Shown here in pieces: positions 9,006-17,468 of a stretch of 64,000 bases of DNA (its first letter is position 1; every line of letters begins with the position of its first letter). The notes below the pieces were generated by a model that worked only from the letters and a program-made list of their open reading frames with translations, made no database searches and was not told the DNA's origin. This stretch comes from Piscinibacter defluvii (GTDB lineage: Bacteria > Pseudomonadota > Gammaproteobacteria > Burkholderiales > Burkholderiaceae_C): assembly GCF_004011805.1 (NCBI RefSeq), contig NZ_ML137200.1, positions 2,636 to 66,635 of the forward strand, given 5' to 3'. The translations under genes and the position numbers were made by a program.

Positions 9006-11477
9006 TCAGTCCTGCAGCAGCGTCGCCTTACGCAGCCGCAGCGCGTTGGTGATCACCGACGCCGAGCTCAGGCTCATCGCGAGCGCCGCGATCATCGGCG
9101 AGAGCAGCCAGCCGGTGAACGGGAACAGCACCCCGGCCGCAAGCGGCACACCCAGCGCGTTGTAGACGAAAGCGAAGCCGAGGTTCTGCTTCATGTTCGC
9201 GACGGTGGCCACCGACAGGGCCCGCGCGGTCGCGATGCCGCGCAGGTCGCCCTTCACGAGGGTCAGCTGGGCGCTGTTCATCGCCACGTCGGTCCCCGTG
9301 CCCATCGCGATGCCCACGTCGGCGCGTGCCAGCGCCGGCGCATCGTTGATGCCGTCGCCGGCCATGGCCACCCGCTTGCCCTCGGCCTGCAGCCTGGCGA
9401 CGAGTTCCAGCTTGTCGGCTGGCTTGACCTCGCCGTGAACCTCGTCGATGCCCAGGCGCTGGCCGACCGCGCGTGCGGTCGTCAGCCCGTCGCCGGTTGC
9501 CATCACCACCCGCAGGCCCGCCGCGCGCAGCGACTTCAGCGCGTCGGGCGTCGTCGCCTTGATCGGGTCCGACACGGCCAGCAGGCCCGCCAGCTTCGCA
9601 TCGACCGCCAGGTGCATGACGCTCGCGCCCTGGGCGCGCAGCGCCTCAGCCTGCGGCGCGAGCGGCGCCACGTCGACACCGAGCTGCGCCATCAGTGCGG
9701 TGTTGCCGAGCGCCAGCGATCGACCACCCACGGTCCCGCGCACGCCGATGCCGGACTCGGAATCGAATTGCTCGGGCTTCTCCAGCGACAGGCCTCGCTC
9801 CCGCGCCGCAGACACGATGGCGGCCGCCAGCGGGTGTTCGCTGCCCTGGTCCAGGCTCGCCGCCAGGCGCAGCACCTCGTCCTCGGTGCTTCCTGCCGCC
9901 GGCACCGCGCGCTCGAAGCTCGGCCGACCTTCGGTCAGCGTGCCGGTCTTGTCGACGATGAGCGTGTCGATCTTACGCAGGTTCTCGATCGCCGCGGCGT
10001 CTCGGAACAGCACGCCGCTGGTCGCCCCGCGACCGGTGGCCACCATGATCGACATCGGCGTGGCCAGGCCCAGTGCACAGGGGCACGCGATGATCAGCAC
10101 CGCCACCGCGTTGATCAGGCCGTAGACCCAGCTCGGCTCCGGTCCGAAGAAGCCCCAGGCGAAGAAGGTCAACAGCGCGATCCCAACGACGCCGACAACG
10201 AAATAGCCTGCCACCTGGTCGGCCATGCGCTGCATCGGCGCACGCGAGCGCTGGGCCATCGCCACCATCTGCACGATCTGCGCGAGCACCGTTGCCGAGC
10301 CCACGTGCTCGGAGCGCATCACCAGCGCGCCGCTGGTGTTCATCGTCGCGCCGATCAGCTTGTCGCCAACCCGCTTGGTCACCGGCAGCGGCTCGCCGGT
10401 CAGCATCGACTCGTCCAGCGCGCTGCTGCCTTCCACCACGACACCGTCGACCGGCACCTTCTCGCCAGGGCGCACTCGCAGCAGGTCACCCACGTGGACG
10501 TGCGTGAGCGGCACGTCGGACTCGCTGCCGTCGGGTGCTATGCGGCGAGCAGTTTTGGGTGCCAGGCCCAGCAACGACTTGATCGCCGCGGAGGTCTGCG
10601 AACGCGCCTTCAGTTCCAGGATCTGTCCGAGCAGCGTCAGCGAGATGATCACCGCCGCCGCCTCGAAGTACACCGCGACGCGGCCCATCGAAATGAACGA
10701 GGCAGGGAACACCTGCGGCGCCACGGTGGCCACCACGCTGTAGACGAAGGCGGCGCCGGTGCCCAGGCCGATCAGCGTCCACATGTTGGGGCTGCGGTTG
10801 GCAATCGACTGCGCGCCGCGCACGAAGAACGGCGCGCCGGCCCACAGCACGATCGGCAGCGTAAGCGCCAGCTCGATCCAGCTCTGCCGCGCCATGTCGA
10901 ACCAGCCGAGGCGGTGGCCGAACATCGCCATGACCATGACCACGATGGTCAGCGGCAGCGTCCACCAGAAGCGGCGCTTGAAGTCGACCAGTTCCGGGTT
11001 CTCGGCCTCGTCGAGCTCCGGCAGCACCGGCTCAAGCGTCATGCCGCACTTTGGGCAGTTGCCCGGGTGGTCCTGCCGGATCTCGGGGTGCATCGGGCAG
11101 GTGTAGATTGCGCCGGGAGAAGCCTCGGCTGGTGCGGGCGCGTGTGCAGCGGGCGCCTCCGGCTGCACATAGCGCGCAGGGTCGGCGGCGAACTTGCCCA
11201 GGCACTTCGCGCTGCAGAAATAATACGGGCGCCTTTCATGCTCGGTCCGGTGCTCGGACTGAGCGGTGACGGTCATGCCACAGACCGGGTCTTTCAGCGG
11301 CTGGGCTCCCGAAGGTGCTGCGGCGTCGTGGTGCGCGTGGTGATGATCGTGCCCCGCCCCGTGCACATGTCCTTCGTGGCCTTCGTGGGCCCAGTGATGA
11401 TGGTGCGCGTGGTCGCCCGCGCCCGGTGACGCGCCATGGACGTGCCCGTCGTGGCCGCTGTGCGATTTCATGTCCAT
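9006..11477 (-). CDS. copA: Cu(I)-exporting P1B-type ATPase CopA
   Basis: ATP-driven copper exporter of the inner membrane, 823 residues from the ATG at 11477 (GAGG nine bases upstream; a longer GTG-started frame would overlap the upstream gene). The N-terminus is a His-rich tail (1-50), then a YHS domain (61-105, DPVCGMTV ... YYFCSAKC), then a heavy-metal-binding motif (125-150, YTCPMHPE ... CPKCGM). There is no classical HMA GMxCxxC domain. The core has TGEP at 360-363, CPC at 465-467, the phosphorylated DKTGTLT at 509-515, [16 protein letters not shown], and in the last helices [14 protein letters not shown] and MSLSSAS, the IB-1 signature of Cu(I) pumps. It is the second gene under the CueR-type promoter at 11.8 kb. 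Confidence 0.95.
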   Translation of the reverse strand: MDMKSHSGHDGHVHGASPGAGDHAHHHHWAHEGHEGHVHGAGHDHHHAHHDAAAPSGAQPLKDPVCGMTVTAQSEHRTEHERRPYYFCSAKCLGKFAADPARYVQPEAPAAHAPAPAEASPGAIYTCPMHPEIRQDHPGNCPKCGMTLEPVLPELDEAENPELVDFKRRFWWTLPLTIVVMVMAMFGHRLGWFDMARQSWIELALTLPIVLWAGAPFFVRGAQSIANRSPNMWTLIGLGTGAAFVYSVVATVAPQVFPASFISMGRVAVYFEAAAVIISLTLLGQILELKARSQTSAAIKSLLGLAPKTARRIAPDGSESDVPLTHVHVGDLLRVRPGEKVPVDGVVVEGSSALDESMLTGEPLPVTKRVGDKLIGATMNTSGALVMRSEHVGSATVLAQIVQMVAMAQRSRAPMQRMADQVAGYFVVGVVGIALLTFFAWGFFGPEPSWVYGLINAVAVLIIACPCALGLATPMSIMVATGRGATSGVLFRDAAAIENLRKIDTLIVDKTGTLTEGRPSFERAVPAAGSTEDEVLRLAASLDQGSEHPLAAAIVSAARERGLSLEKPEQFDSESGIGVRGTVGGRSLALGNTALMAQLGVDVAPLAPQAEALRAQGASVMHLAVDAKLAGLLAVSDPIKATTPDALKSLRAAGLRVVMATGDGLTTARAVGQRLGIDEVHGEVKPADKLELVARLQAEGKRVAMAGDGINDAPALARADVGIAMGTGTDVAMNSAQLTLVKGDLRGIATARALSVATVANMKQNLGFAFVYNALGVPLAAGVLFPFTGWLLSPMIAALAMSLSSASVITNALRLRKATLLQD

Positions 11478-11481
11478 GGTC

Positions 11482-11745
11482 TCAGGCCTCGCGGTTCGTC
11501 GACCGACCGGTGCCCGCGTCGTGGTGGCCATAGCCACCGTGGCCCCCATGCCCGTGGAACAGGTGCATTACCGGGCAGGCCAACAGGAGCAGGTAAGGCC
11601 AGTAGCCAGCGACATGCCCCCAGTGCTCGCGCAACAGGAAGAAGGCGGCGATCAACGCTGTCATTGCCCCAGCGACCCAGAGGGCCCGCGCCGGGCGGGT
11701 TGGCCCAAGGAAGGTGGTCGGGGTATGGAGATGGTCGGTCGACAT
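11482..11745 (-). CDS. DUF2933 family small His-rich membrane protein
   Basis: 87 residues from the ATG at 11745, with AGGAG seven bases upstream. One or two hydrophobic helices ([21 protein letters not shown] and [16 protein letters not shown]) are followed by a His/Gly-rich end ([15 protein letters not shown]). This is the layout of DUF2933 proteins, which commonly precede copper ATPases. It is the first gene after the CueR-type promoter (about 60 bases from the -10) and ends four bases before the copA start, so the two are surely co-expressed. The His tail suggests copper binding at the membrane; no function has been assigned to the family that I know of. Confidence 0.8.
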   Translation of the reverse strand: MSTDHLHTPTTFLGPTRPARALWVAGAMTALIAAFFLLREHWGHVAGYWPYLLLLACPVMHLFHGHGGHGGYGHHDAGTGRSTNREA

Positions 11746-11807
11746 GGTGGGCTCCTTGTGGGGTCCGGGTAGTTCAACCGTGCAGTGGCACCGGGTTCTT
11801 GCCAGCA

Positions 11808-11838
11808 AAGTTAGACCTTCCCATGATGTGAAGGTCAA
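11808..11838 (-). promoter_or_regulatory. CueR-type copper-responsive promoter for DUF2933-copA
   Basis: On the minus strand: -35 TTGACC (11833-11838), a 19-base spacer TTCACATCATGGGAAGGTC, and -10 TAACTT (11808-11813). The imperfect dyad GACCTTCxxxxxxxGGAAGGTC within a 19-bp spacer matches CueR operators of copA genes. It drives the gene starting at 11745 and overlaps the last codons of the methyltransferase remnant. Confidence 0.85.
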
Positions 11839-12092
11839 GCAGTTTCTTGTGCGCAGCCGACGTGCGGGATGAAGCGAGTTGTTCGAGCCGCATAGCGCTC
11901 GAACTCGGCGCCGAAGCAGGCCCGCGTCTCCGACTCCTCCGTCACGGCAAGCCTGCCGTACTCCACCAGCAGCACCGGGAACATCAGCAGCGTCAGCACG
12001 GTCGGCCACTGCAGCAGGTAGCCGAACAGGATGCGCACGAAGGCGACGTACTGCGGGTGCCCATGACGATCTCCGGTGTCGTCGACCGTCAC
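11835..12092 (-). pseudogene. 3' remnant of an isoprenylcysteine-methyltransferase-family gene
   Basis: The frame encodes only the C-terminal third of ICMT-like membrane methyltransferases: GHPQYVAFVRILFGYLLQWP, TLLMFPVLLVEYGRLAV, EESETRACFGAEFERY and TRFIPHVG are the typical RHPQY, membrane-helix and FGxxYxxY elements. Full-length relatives in copper clusters are about 200 residues or more with several N-terminal helices, all absent here. A GTG at 12092 overlaps the stop of the upstream Met-rich lipoprotein gene (GTGA), so an 85-residue product could still be made by coupling. The promoter for DUF2933-copA overlaps its end. Most likely a deletion relic; a short functional protein is the alternative. 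Confidence 0.6.
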
Positions 12093-12535
12093 TTGGCCGA
12101 CGGTGGATTCGGCAGCCGCTGCATCATCATTTCCATCATCATCTGCATCATCTCCATGCGGCCTTCCATCATCTGGTGGCGCTTGGCCATCTCGGCAGGC
12201 ATGCCCTTGCCATCGCCCATGCCGGCCCCCATGCCGCCCATGCCGCCCATTCCCTTCATCATGCCCATGCCGTCCTGCATGGCCTTCATGTGATCGGCCA
12301 TCAAGGCCTGGCGCTCGGCGGGTGTCTTGGCGTTCATCATCTTGTCGTGCATCTCGCGCATGGCCTTCATGCGCTCCTGCATTGCGGGCATCGAGGCGGC
12401 GGGTGCCGCCGCGGACGCTTCCGGGTGGTGGCCGGCGTGCTCGTCGGCCTTGGCCGCGTTGGGAGCGCCCGGGCTGGCGCAGGCTGAGACAAAGGCAACA
12501 GTCGTGAGCGCTGCGAGGATCTTGAGGGAAGACAT
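12089..12535 (-). CDS. Methionine/histidine-rich putative lipoprotein, copper-binding candidate
   Basis: 148 residues from the ATG at 12535 with AGGAG seven bases upstream. The signal sequence ends in a lipobox (FVSAC, Cys about residue 18), so the protein should be lipid-anchored in the periplasm. The mature part begins with DEHAGHHPE and then carries a long Met-rich stretch: MPAMQERMKAMREMHDKMM, a run of GMGMMKGMGGMGGMGAGMG, and MEGRMEMMQMMMEMMMQRL. Met-rich MxxM arrays bind Cu(I) and Ag(I) in copper-resistance proteins. I know no named family that fits over the full length. It lies 145 bases after the preceding gene and is coupled (GTGA) to the methyltransferase remnant. The copper role is inferred from composition and context. 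Confidence 0.7.
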   Translation of the reverse strand: MSSLKILAALTTVAFVSACASPGAPNAAKADEHAGHHPEASAAAPAASMPAMQERMKAMREMHDKMMNAKTPAERQALMADHMKAMQDGMGMMKGMGGMGGMGAGMGDGKGMPAEMAKRHQMMEGRMEMMQMMMEMMMQRLPNPPSAK

Positions 12536-12680
12536 GTGGATCTCCTGACGGATTGGCGCGAGCGGGAACTCGCAGATTGAGAGGCTTGTTCCGTCCTGGG
12601 TGGCGGGGAGCGCCAGCGGATCGGCAATGCGCAACCCGCCGGCGCAGGAGCGTGTCCCGCCGGCGGCCAGGCAACCAGGT

Positions 12681-13169
12681 CTATAGGGTCAGGCGCAGGA
12701 AGCGAATGACCAGCGGCGGCCCCTGGGATCCGGGGCGCTGGAGCGACTGCCGAAAGGCGGCACCACCGACGGCGACGAATGCGCTCCACGGGGCGGCCGC
12801 GGTAAGCAAGGTCGCACTGAGATCGACGAACGGCAGCTTGACCTTCGCGATCGCCGAAGACTCGTCGTCGCAGAATTTCAGGCAGCTTCCTTTGCCGGAA
12901 TCCTGTCCGTGGTCGTGGTGACCGCCCGTCTCTGACTGCACGTGGTGAGATTCGATGGCGGAAGAACTCGGCGCAACGACATGTGCTTCGTGGACGACGA
13001 TGCCGCCTTGCACGGTGGCGCGCTCTTCGGAACCGGATGGTGTCAGCGCGCATGCGTTGACGACGCCTGCCGCCATCGCCAACACCCAGACTACCAGCGT
13101 CGCCCAGGCGGTGCGACGCAGTTGGCGACGGTCGAAGTGAAAGGCGGACATCGAGTGAATATGAGCCAT
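12681..13169 (-). CDS. Exported Cys/His-containing protein of the copper cluster, unknown function
   Basis: 162 residues from the ATG at 13169 (a second ATG at 13151 is possible). A hydrophobic segment at about 20-42 (TLVVWVLAMAAGVVNAC) acts as signal or anchor. The periplasmic part has SHHVQSETGGHHDHGQD, then SCLKFCDDESSAIAKVKLP, a second hydrophobic patch, and a C-terminus ending GPPLVIRFLRLTL. I cannot name a family, but the CxxxC, VKLP and PP-aliphatic-RLxL features recur in the product at 7670-8053. It follows the GOLD-like exported gene by 71 bases. A copper-related periplasmic role is inferred from location and the His/Cys content only. Confidence 0.65.
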   Translation of the reverse strand: MAHIHSMSAFHFDRRQLRRTAWATLVVWVLAMAAGVVNACALTPSGSEERATVQGGIVVHEAHVVAPSSSAIESHHVQSETGGHHDHGQDSGKGSCLKFCDDESSAIAKVKLPFVDLSATLLTAAAPWSAFVAVGGAAFRQSLQRPGSQGPPLVIRFLRLTL

Positions 13170-13240
13170 TGCAGGCTACAACTCTGTTCGGCAGCGCACT
13201 TGATCAGCGTCAACGGGCACACCCGATTGCCCGAAGGACT

Positions 13241-13654
13241 TTACTTCCGCATGAGCGTGACGGAAAGCTTCGCAGTCGATGTGGTCTTGTTGACCCACAT
13301 CCAGCAGTAGTCCTGCTTGGCGTCCACGGACAGGTCACCCGTGAGTTGCTTGACCTGGTCCTTCTTCGCCGGATACCGCACCTCCTTGTCGACGTGGTAG
13401 TGGACGTTGAAGTTGACTGCCCGATCGGCCTCGAAGGCCCAGTTGACGGTCTGTCCCGCATCCAGCGAACCGCAGATCTCGGCAAACTTGCCGGGTGCGA
13501 CTGTCAGGCTGCGCTCGAAGCGGTTTCCATCCTGCCACTGCAAGTCGATGACTTCTGCATGCACGACGCCCGCGCCAAGCCAGATCGCGGCGCCAGCCAA
13601 AATGCTTGCCGGGGCGCGCTGCCGAAGTGCCCCGCCGACGGCTCTGCGGTTCAC
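13241..13654 (-). CDS. Exported protein, possible GOLD/p24-like beta-sandwich, unknown function
   Basis: 137 residues from a GTG at 13654 that overlaps the stop of the upstream CusF-like gene (GTGA), so it is translationally coupled to it. Signal peptide about residues 1-33, ending GVVHAE. The mature part is all beta-like: FERSLTVAPGKFAEICGSL, VNWAFEADRAVNFNVHYHVD, then LSVDAKQDYCWMWVNKTT and a final LSVTL strand. This alternation, with two Cys likely to form a disulfide and a conserved WMWVN-type strand, resembles GOLD/emp24 lectin-like sandwiches; that resemblance is my reading, not a proven assignment. Coupling to CusF hints at periplasmic copper handling. Confidence 0.65.
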   Translation of the reverse strand: MNRRAVGGALRQRAPASILAGAAIWLGAGVVHAEVIDLQWQDGNRFERSLTVAPGKFAEICGSLDAGQTVNWAFEADRAVNFNVHYHVDKEVRYPAKKDQVKQLTGDLSVDAKQDYCWMWVNKTTSTAKLSVTLMRK

Positions 13655-13986
13655 TTCGCGGCCTGAATGTCGGTCACCACGAAGCCCGTGTCGGACTTCT
13701 GGACGCCGAAGCGGACCTTGTCGCCGACCTTGACCGCGTCGAGCATGCTGGCGTCCTTGACCTGGAAGACCATGGTCATCGGGGGCATGTCGAGGTTCTT
13801 GATCTCGCCGTGCTTGATGGTGAGCTTCTTCGCGTCCTTGTCGACCTTGCGGATCTCGCCCTCGGTCATGTCGGCGGCCGACGCGGCTGCGGCGGGATGG
13901 TGGACCGAGTGGTCCTCGGCCTTCTGCTGCGCCAGGACAGGCGTCGTGAGTGCAATCAGCAGGGTTGCGATGGTGAGCGGCTTCAT
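13651..13986 (-). CDS. CusF-like periplasmic copper-binding protein (second copy)
   Basis: 111 residues from the ATG at 13986. Signal peptide about 1-19 (ends PVLAQQ), a short His-containing linker (EDHSVHHPAAAA), then one CusF domain. The metal-site segment is HGEIKNLDMPPMTMVF: His and two Met ligands present, Met where E. coli CusF has Trp. It shares the EGEIRKVD ... LKVGDKVRF-style layout with the copy at 1346-1684 (there GEVRKVD). It lies 62 bases after the cupredoxin gene and overlaps the next gene by four bases. A periplasmic Cu(I) carrier serving the multicopper oxidase/cupredoxin module is the likely role. Confidence 0.85.
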   Translation of the reverse strand: MKPLTIATLLIALTTPVLAQQKAEDHSVHHPAAAASAADMTEGEIRKVDKDAKKLTIKHGEIKNLDMPPMTMVFQVKDASMLDAVKVGDKVRFGVQKSDTGFVVTDIQAAK

Positions 13987-14048
13987 GGTCGATGTACCTT
14001 CTAGGCAGTGGGTGGTCAGAAAATGGTTGTCGTGGCGCAGCACGAGCT

Positions 14049-14537
14049 TTACTTGGCGGAGACGGTGATCTTGCCGACCATGCCCGCCTGGTAGTGGCCC
14101 GCGATCAGGCAGGCAAAGTCGAAGTCACCTGGCCGGTTGAAGGTCCAGATGATCTCGGCGGTCTTGCCGGCCGGGACATGGGCCATGTACGGCTCGTCGT
14201 GCTCCATGTTCGGAAACTTCAGCATGAGCGCCGCGTGCTCTTCGAGCTCCTTCTTCGTGCCGAGCACGAACTCGTGCAGCTGCTTGCCCTCGTTGCGGAA
14301 GACGAATTTCACGGTCTCGCCCCGGCGCACGGTGATCGCGTCCGGCGTGAAGCGCATCCCATCGCTCATGCCGACCTGGATCGTCCGCTTGACGGACCTG
14401 GCGTCTCCGGCAATGCCCCAGTCCTTCTGCTCCTTGCGAACGGGACCGGTCATCTTGTGCGCCTCGTCGCCGTGCGCCCAGGCACCTGCGGAGACCGCGA
14501 TGGCTAGGAGCAACGCTGCAATCTTGATGAGATTCAT
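14049..14537 (-). CDS. Exported type-1 copper protein (plastocyanin-like cupredoxin)
   Basis: 162 residues from the ATG at 14537, which gives a clean signal peptide (1-21, ending AWAHG). The cupredoxin fold is shown by VRRGETVKFVFRNEG, His88 in LHEFVLG, and the C-terminal ligand loop FACLIAGHYQAGM with Cys143, His148 and Met153, the four ligands of a blue (type 1) copper site. Such CopI-like cupredoxins occur beside multicopper oxidases in copper-tolerance clusters and are thought to bind or shuttle copper and electrons in the periplasm. It sits 43 bases after the multicopper oxidase and 62 before the CusF-like gene in the same run. Confidence 0.88.
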   Translation of the reverse strand: MNLIKIAALLLAIAVSAGAWAHGDEAHKMTGPVRKEQKDWGIAGDARSVKRTIQVGMSDGMRFTPDAITVRRGETVKFVFRNEGKQLHEFVLGTKKELEEHAALMLKFPNMEHDEPYMAHVPAGKTAEIIWTFNRPGDFDFACLIAGHYQAGMVGKITVSAK

Positions 14538-14580
14538 GGTCTTCCTGTCGATGGATGGATGTGCGGGGTTGGGATCGAAG

Positions 14581-15999
14581 TCAGTGGCCGTCGTGCCCAC
14601 CGGCCGGCTTGCGAACAGTGACTTCCACGTCGGTCTTCGGCCGGCCCATGGGCTTCATCGACCCCATGCCCTCGGCCTGGGTGTCTCGAGGGGCCTCGGC
14701 CAGCGTCCCGGTCCATTCGTAGGCGACGGTGCCAGCAGGGTGTGCGAACCAGCCGGGGTCGCTGTAGTCGCCGCGCTTCTGGTCCTTGCGCACCTTCACG
14801 ACGCTGAACATGCCGCCCATGCCGACAGCGCCGAACGGACCGGTACCGGTCATCATCGCGGCCGTGTTGTCGGGCAGCGGCATCTCCATCTCGGTCATGT
14901 CGTGCATGCCGCGCTCGCCCATCACCATGTAGTCGGGCACGAGCTGCGTGATCTGCCGCACCACGCTGCGGTGGTCGACGCCGATCATGGTCGGCACGTT
15001 GTGCCCCATCGCATTCATCGTGTGGTGGCTCTTGTGGCAGTGGAAGGCCCAGTCGCCTTCCTCGTCGGCAAGGAACTCGACCTGCCGCATCTGGCCCACC
15101 GCGATGTCGGTCGTCACCTCGGGCCAGCGCGAACCCCTCGGGGTCGGCCCGCCGTCCGTGCCGGTCACCGTGAACTCGTGGCCGTGCAGGTGGATCGGGT
15201 GGTTGGTCATCGTCAGGTTGCCGATGCGCAGACGCACCTTGTCGTTCTTGCGCACTACCAGCGGATCGATGCCCGGGAAGATGCGGCTGTTCCAGCTCCA
15301 CAGGTTGAAGTCGAGCATCGTCATGATCTTGGGCGTCGCACTGCCCGGCTCGATGTCGTAGGCGTTGAGCAGGAACACGAAGTCGCGGTCGACCTCGTCG
15401 ATCAGCGGGTGCTTCTCCTTGGGGTGCGTGATCCAGAACCCCATCATCCCCATCGCCATCTGCACCATCTCGTCGGCGTGCGGGTGGTACATGAAGGTGC
15501 CGGGCCTGCGCGCGACGAACTCGTAGACGAAGGTCTTGCCCGGCTCGATCCCCTTCTGGGTGAGGCCGGTGACACCGTCCATGCCGTTGGGCAGGCGCTG
15601 GCCGTGCCAGTGCACGCTGGTCACCTCGGGCAGCTTGTTGGTGACGAAGATGCGCACGCGGTCGCCCTCGACGACCTCGATCGTCGGGCCCGGGCTCTGG
15701 CCGTTGTAGCCCCACAGGTGCGCCTTGAAGCCGGGCGTCATCTCGCGCACGACGGGCTCGGCCACCAGGTGGAACTCCTTGACGCCGTTGTTCACGCGCC
15801 AGGGCAGCGTCCAGCCGTTGAGCGTGACAACCGGGTTGTAGGGCCGGCCGGTGCTGGGCACCAGGGGCGGCATGGTGTGGGCCTTGGTCTGGATGACGGG
15901 CTCGGGCAGCGCGGCCATCGCCACCTTGCTGACGGATGCGGCCGTCACAGCCGCCGTGACGGCGCCAGCGCCGCCGATGAAGTTGCGTCGGGAAACCAT
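14581..15999 (-). CDS. Multicopper oxidase, TAT-exported (copper-tolerance type)
   Basis: 472 residues from the ATG at 15999 (AGGAA eight bases upstream; an ATG at 16020 is less likely as it lacks this site). The N-terminus is a twin-arginine signal (VSRRNFIGGAG), fitting export of a folded copper enzyme. All four copper-ligand motifs are present: HWHG 130-133, HPHAD 172-176, HPIHLHGHEF 267-276 and HCHKSHHTMNAM 320-331, the last holding the type 1 Cys, two His and Met. A Met-rich segment near 360-390 (GMHDMTEMEMPLP) may bind extra copper. The enzyme probably oxidises Cu(I) to the less toxic Cu(II) in the periplasm, using O2. It lies 17 bases after the TolC-like gene. Related to CopA/PcoA- and CumA-type oxidases; the exact subclass is unsure. 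Confidence 0.92.
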   Translation of the reverse strand: MVSRRNFIGGAGAVTAAVTAASVSKVAMAALPEPVIQTKAHTMPPLVPSTGRPYNPVVTLNGWTLPWRVNNGVKEFHLVAEPVVREMTPGFKAHLWGYNGQSPGPTIEVVEGDRVRIFVTNKLPEVTSVHWHGQRLPNGMDGVTGLTQKGIEPGKTFVYEFVARRPGTFMYHPHADEMVQMAMGMMGFWITHPKEKHPLIDEVDRDFVFLLNAYDIEPGSATPKIMTMLDFNLWSWNSRIFPGIDPLVVRKNDKVRLRIGNLTMTNHPIHLHGHEFTVTGTDGGPTPRGSRWPEVTTDIAVGQMRQVEFLADEEGDWAFHCHKSHHTMNAMGHNVPTMIGVDHRSVVRQITQLVPDYMVMGERGMHDMTEMEMPLPDNTAAMMTGTGPFGAVGMGGMFSVVKVRKDQKRGDYSDPGWFAHPAGTVAYEWTGTLAEAPRDTQAEGMGSMKPMGRPKTDVEVTVRKPAGGHDGH

Positions 16000-16016
16000 G
16001 TCTGTTCTTCCTGGAT

Positions 16017-17468
16017 TCAATGGCCGGCATCCGCGCCAGGGCCCGCCGCCGAAGCGGGGCCCGCGGACGGCGTGAGGCTGGGTTTGCCGATGAGGGCCAT
16101 GTCGAGATCGGCCTGCGCGAGCCAGAAGTCGCGCTTGGCTTCGATGGCGGCGTTGACGCTGGCGATCTGCTGGCGAGCGTCGGCCAGCAGTTCGAAGACG
16201 CCGATCAACATGCCGTTGTAGCGCAGCACGTTCTCCTCCGCGATTTGCTTGCGCAGCGGCACGATCTCGTCCTGGTGGTGGCGCGCGATGTCGTATGCGG
16301 AGCGCCAGGCGCCGTAGGCTTCGCGGACTTCCGAGCGCGCGTTGATGGCCGCTTCGGCCGCACGGTGCACGGCCTGCATGTAGACGCCTTCCGCACGGGC
16401 CACGCGGGCACCACCCCAGTCGAACAGCGGCAACTCGACACCGATCTCCCAGCCGCGTTGGGTCGGCGCCTCGTTGGAGCTGTTTCGTACCGCGCCGAGT
16501 TCGAGCACGTTGATGAAGCGCGTGGTCTTCGTCAGACCCAGGTTGCGGGCGGTCTGCTCAGCCTCGAGCTTGGCGCCCAGCACGTCCAGCCGCTGCGCCA
16601 GCGCCACGCGCTCGATGTCCGGTCGGTCGACCAGGTCCTGCGGCAGGTCCGGGAGTCGATCCGGGAGCAAGAACCGAGTCTGCGCACCCCACAGGCCGAG
16701 AAGCCTGGTCAGGCGTTCGCGTGTGGCACGCTGGGCCTGCTCGGCGCGAGCCAGGTTCAGGGCCGCATCGGCGTAGAAGCTCTGCTCACGCGCACGCTGC
16801 AGCCTGTTGAAGTTGCCGACCTGTTCCATGCGGCGTGCGAGCTCGGCGCTTGCCTCGGCGGCCTGCTTCACCTGGCGCATGTAGCGCACCGTCTCTTCCG
16901 CGGCCAGCGCGGTGACCCAGGCCTTGCGCGTGTCCGCCGCCACCGACAGCATGGTCATCGTGACCATGCCCCTGGTGGCCTCGAAGCGCCGCGCTTCCAT
17001 GGCACTGATCATCGGCATGGCGATCAGCCGCGCGAGGTTGAAGTGGATGCCGCGCTCCAGCTCGATCTCGTCGCCGCGCCGCAGACGACTGAAGCTGAAA
17101 CCGGGGTTCGGGACGCGACCAGCCTGAACCACTTCAGCTTCCGTGATGCCCAGTTCCTGGAAGCTGGCCTGCAGCCCACGGTTGTTCAGCAGCGCGATTT
17201 GGACCGCATCGTCGGCGGACAGCGGCTTTGCCAGCAGTTCGCTCACGCGTTGGTCGATGCCGTCCTGGTCGCCAGGTGCGCGGGCCCAGCGGACCTCCTT
17301 GCCGAGCCGCTCCCTGGCGGCCTGCTCGACGGTGGAGAAGCCACCGTCCGGGCTGAAGGAGGCACAGCCGGCGAGCGTGGCAGCCGCAGCGAGCAGGAGC
17401 GTGAGCTGCAGGCGCGGCCTGAGCACCGGTGGGCCCCAGGGCGATGGTGTGAGCACGATCGTCTTCAT
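16017..17468 (-). CDS. TolC-family outer-membrane lipoprotein of the copper cluster
   Basis: 483 residues from the ATG at 17468, overlapping the upstream gene by four bases. A signal with lipobox LAGC (Cys near residue 35) predicts a lipid-anchored outer-membrane protein. The body shows the TolC duplicated pattern: SADDAVQIALLNNRGLQASFQELGI, AGRVPNPGFSFSRLRRGDE, long helical coiled-coil segments, and in the second half WEIGVELPLFDWGGARVARAE. This subtype is regularly found directly beside multicopper oxidases rather than with an RND pump, and no pump genes are adjacent here. It might form an export or metal-release channel; a partner has not been identified in the sequence. Distinct from the CusC-like protein at 6357-7592. 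Confidence 0.85.
   Translation of the reverse strand: MKTIVLTPSPWGPPVLRPRLQLTLLLAAAATLAGCASFSPDGGFSTVEQAARERLGKEVRWARAPGDQDGIDQRVSELLAKPLSADDAVQIALLNNRGLQASFQELGITEAEVVQAGRVPNPGFSFSRLRRGDEIELERGIHFNLARLIAMPMISAMEARRFEATRGMVTMTMLSVAADTRKAWVTALAAEETVRYMRQVKQAAEASAELARRMEQVGNFNRLQRAREQSFYADAALNLARAEQAQRATRERLTRLLGLWGAQTRFLLPDRLPDLPQDLVDRPDIERVALAQRLDVLGAKLEAEQTARNLGLTKTTRFINVLELGAVRNSSNEAPTQRGWEIGVELPLFDWGGARVARAEGVYMQAVHRAAEAAINARSEVREAYGAWRSAYDIARHHQDEIVPLRKQIAEENVLRYNGMLIGVFELLADARQQIASVNAAIEAKRDFWLAQADLDMALIGKPSLTPSAGPASAAGPGADAGH

Noticed and set aside
8853-11429. 858-codon plus-strand open frame opposite copA
   Set aside because: Arg/His-rich with no motif; copA on the minus strand explains the region fully with ATPase motifs.
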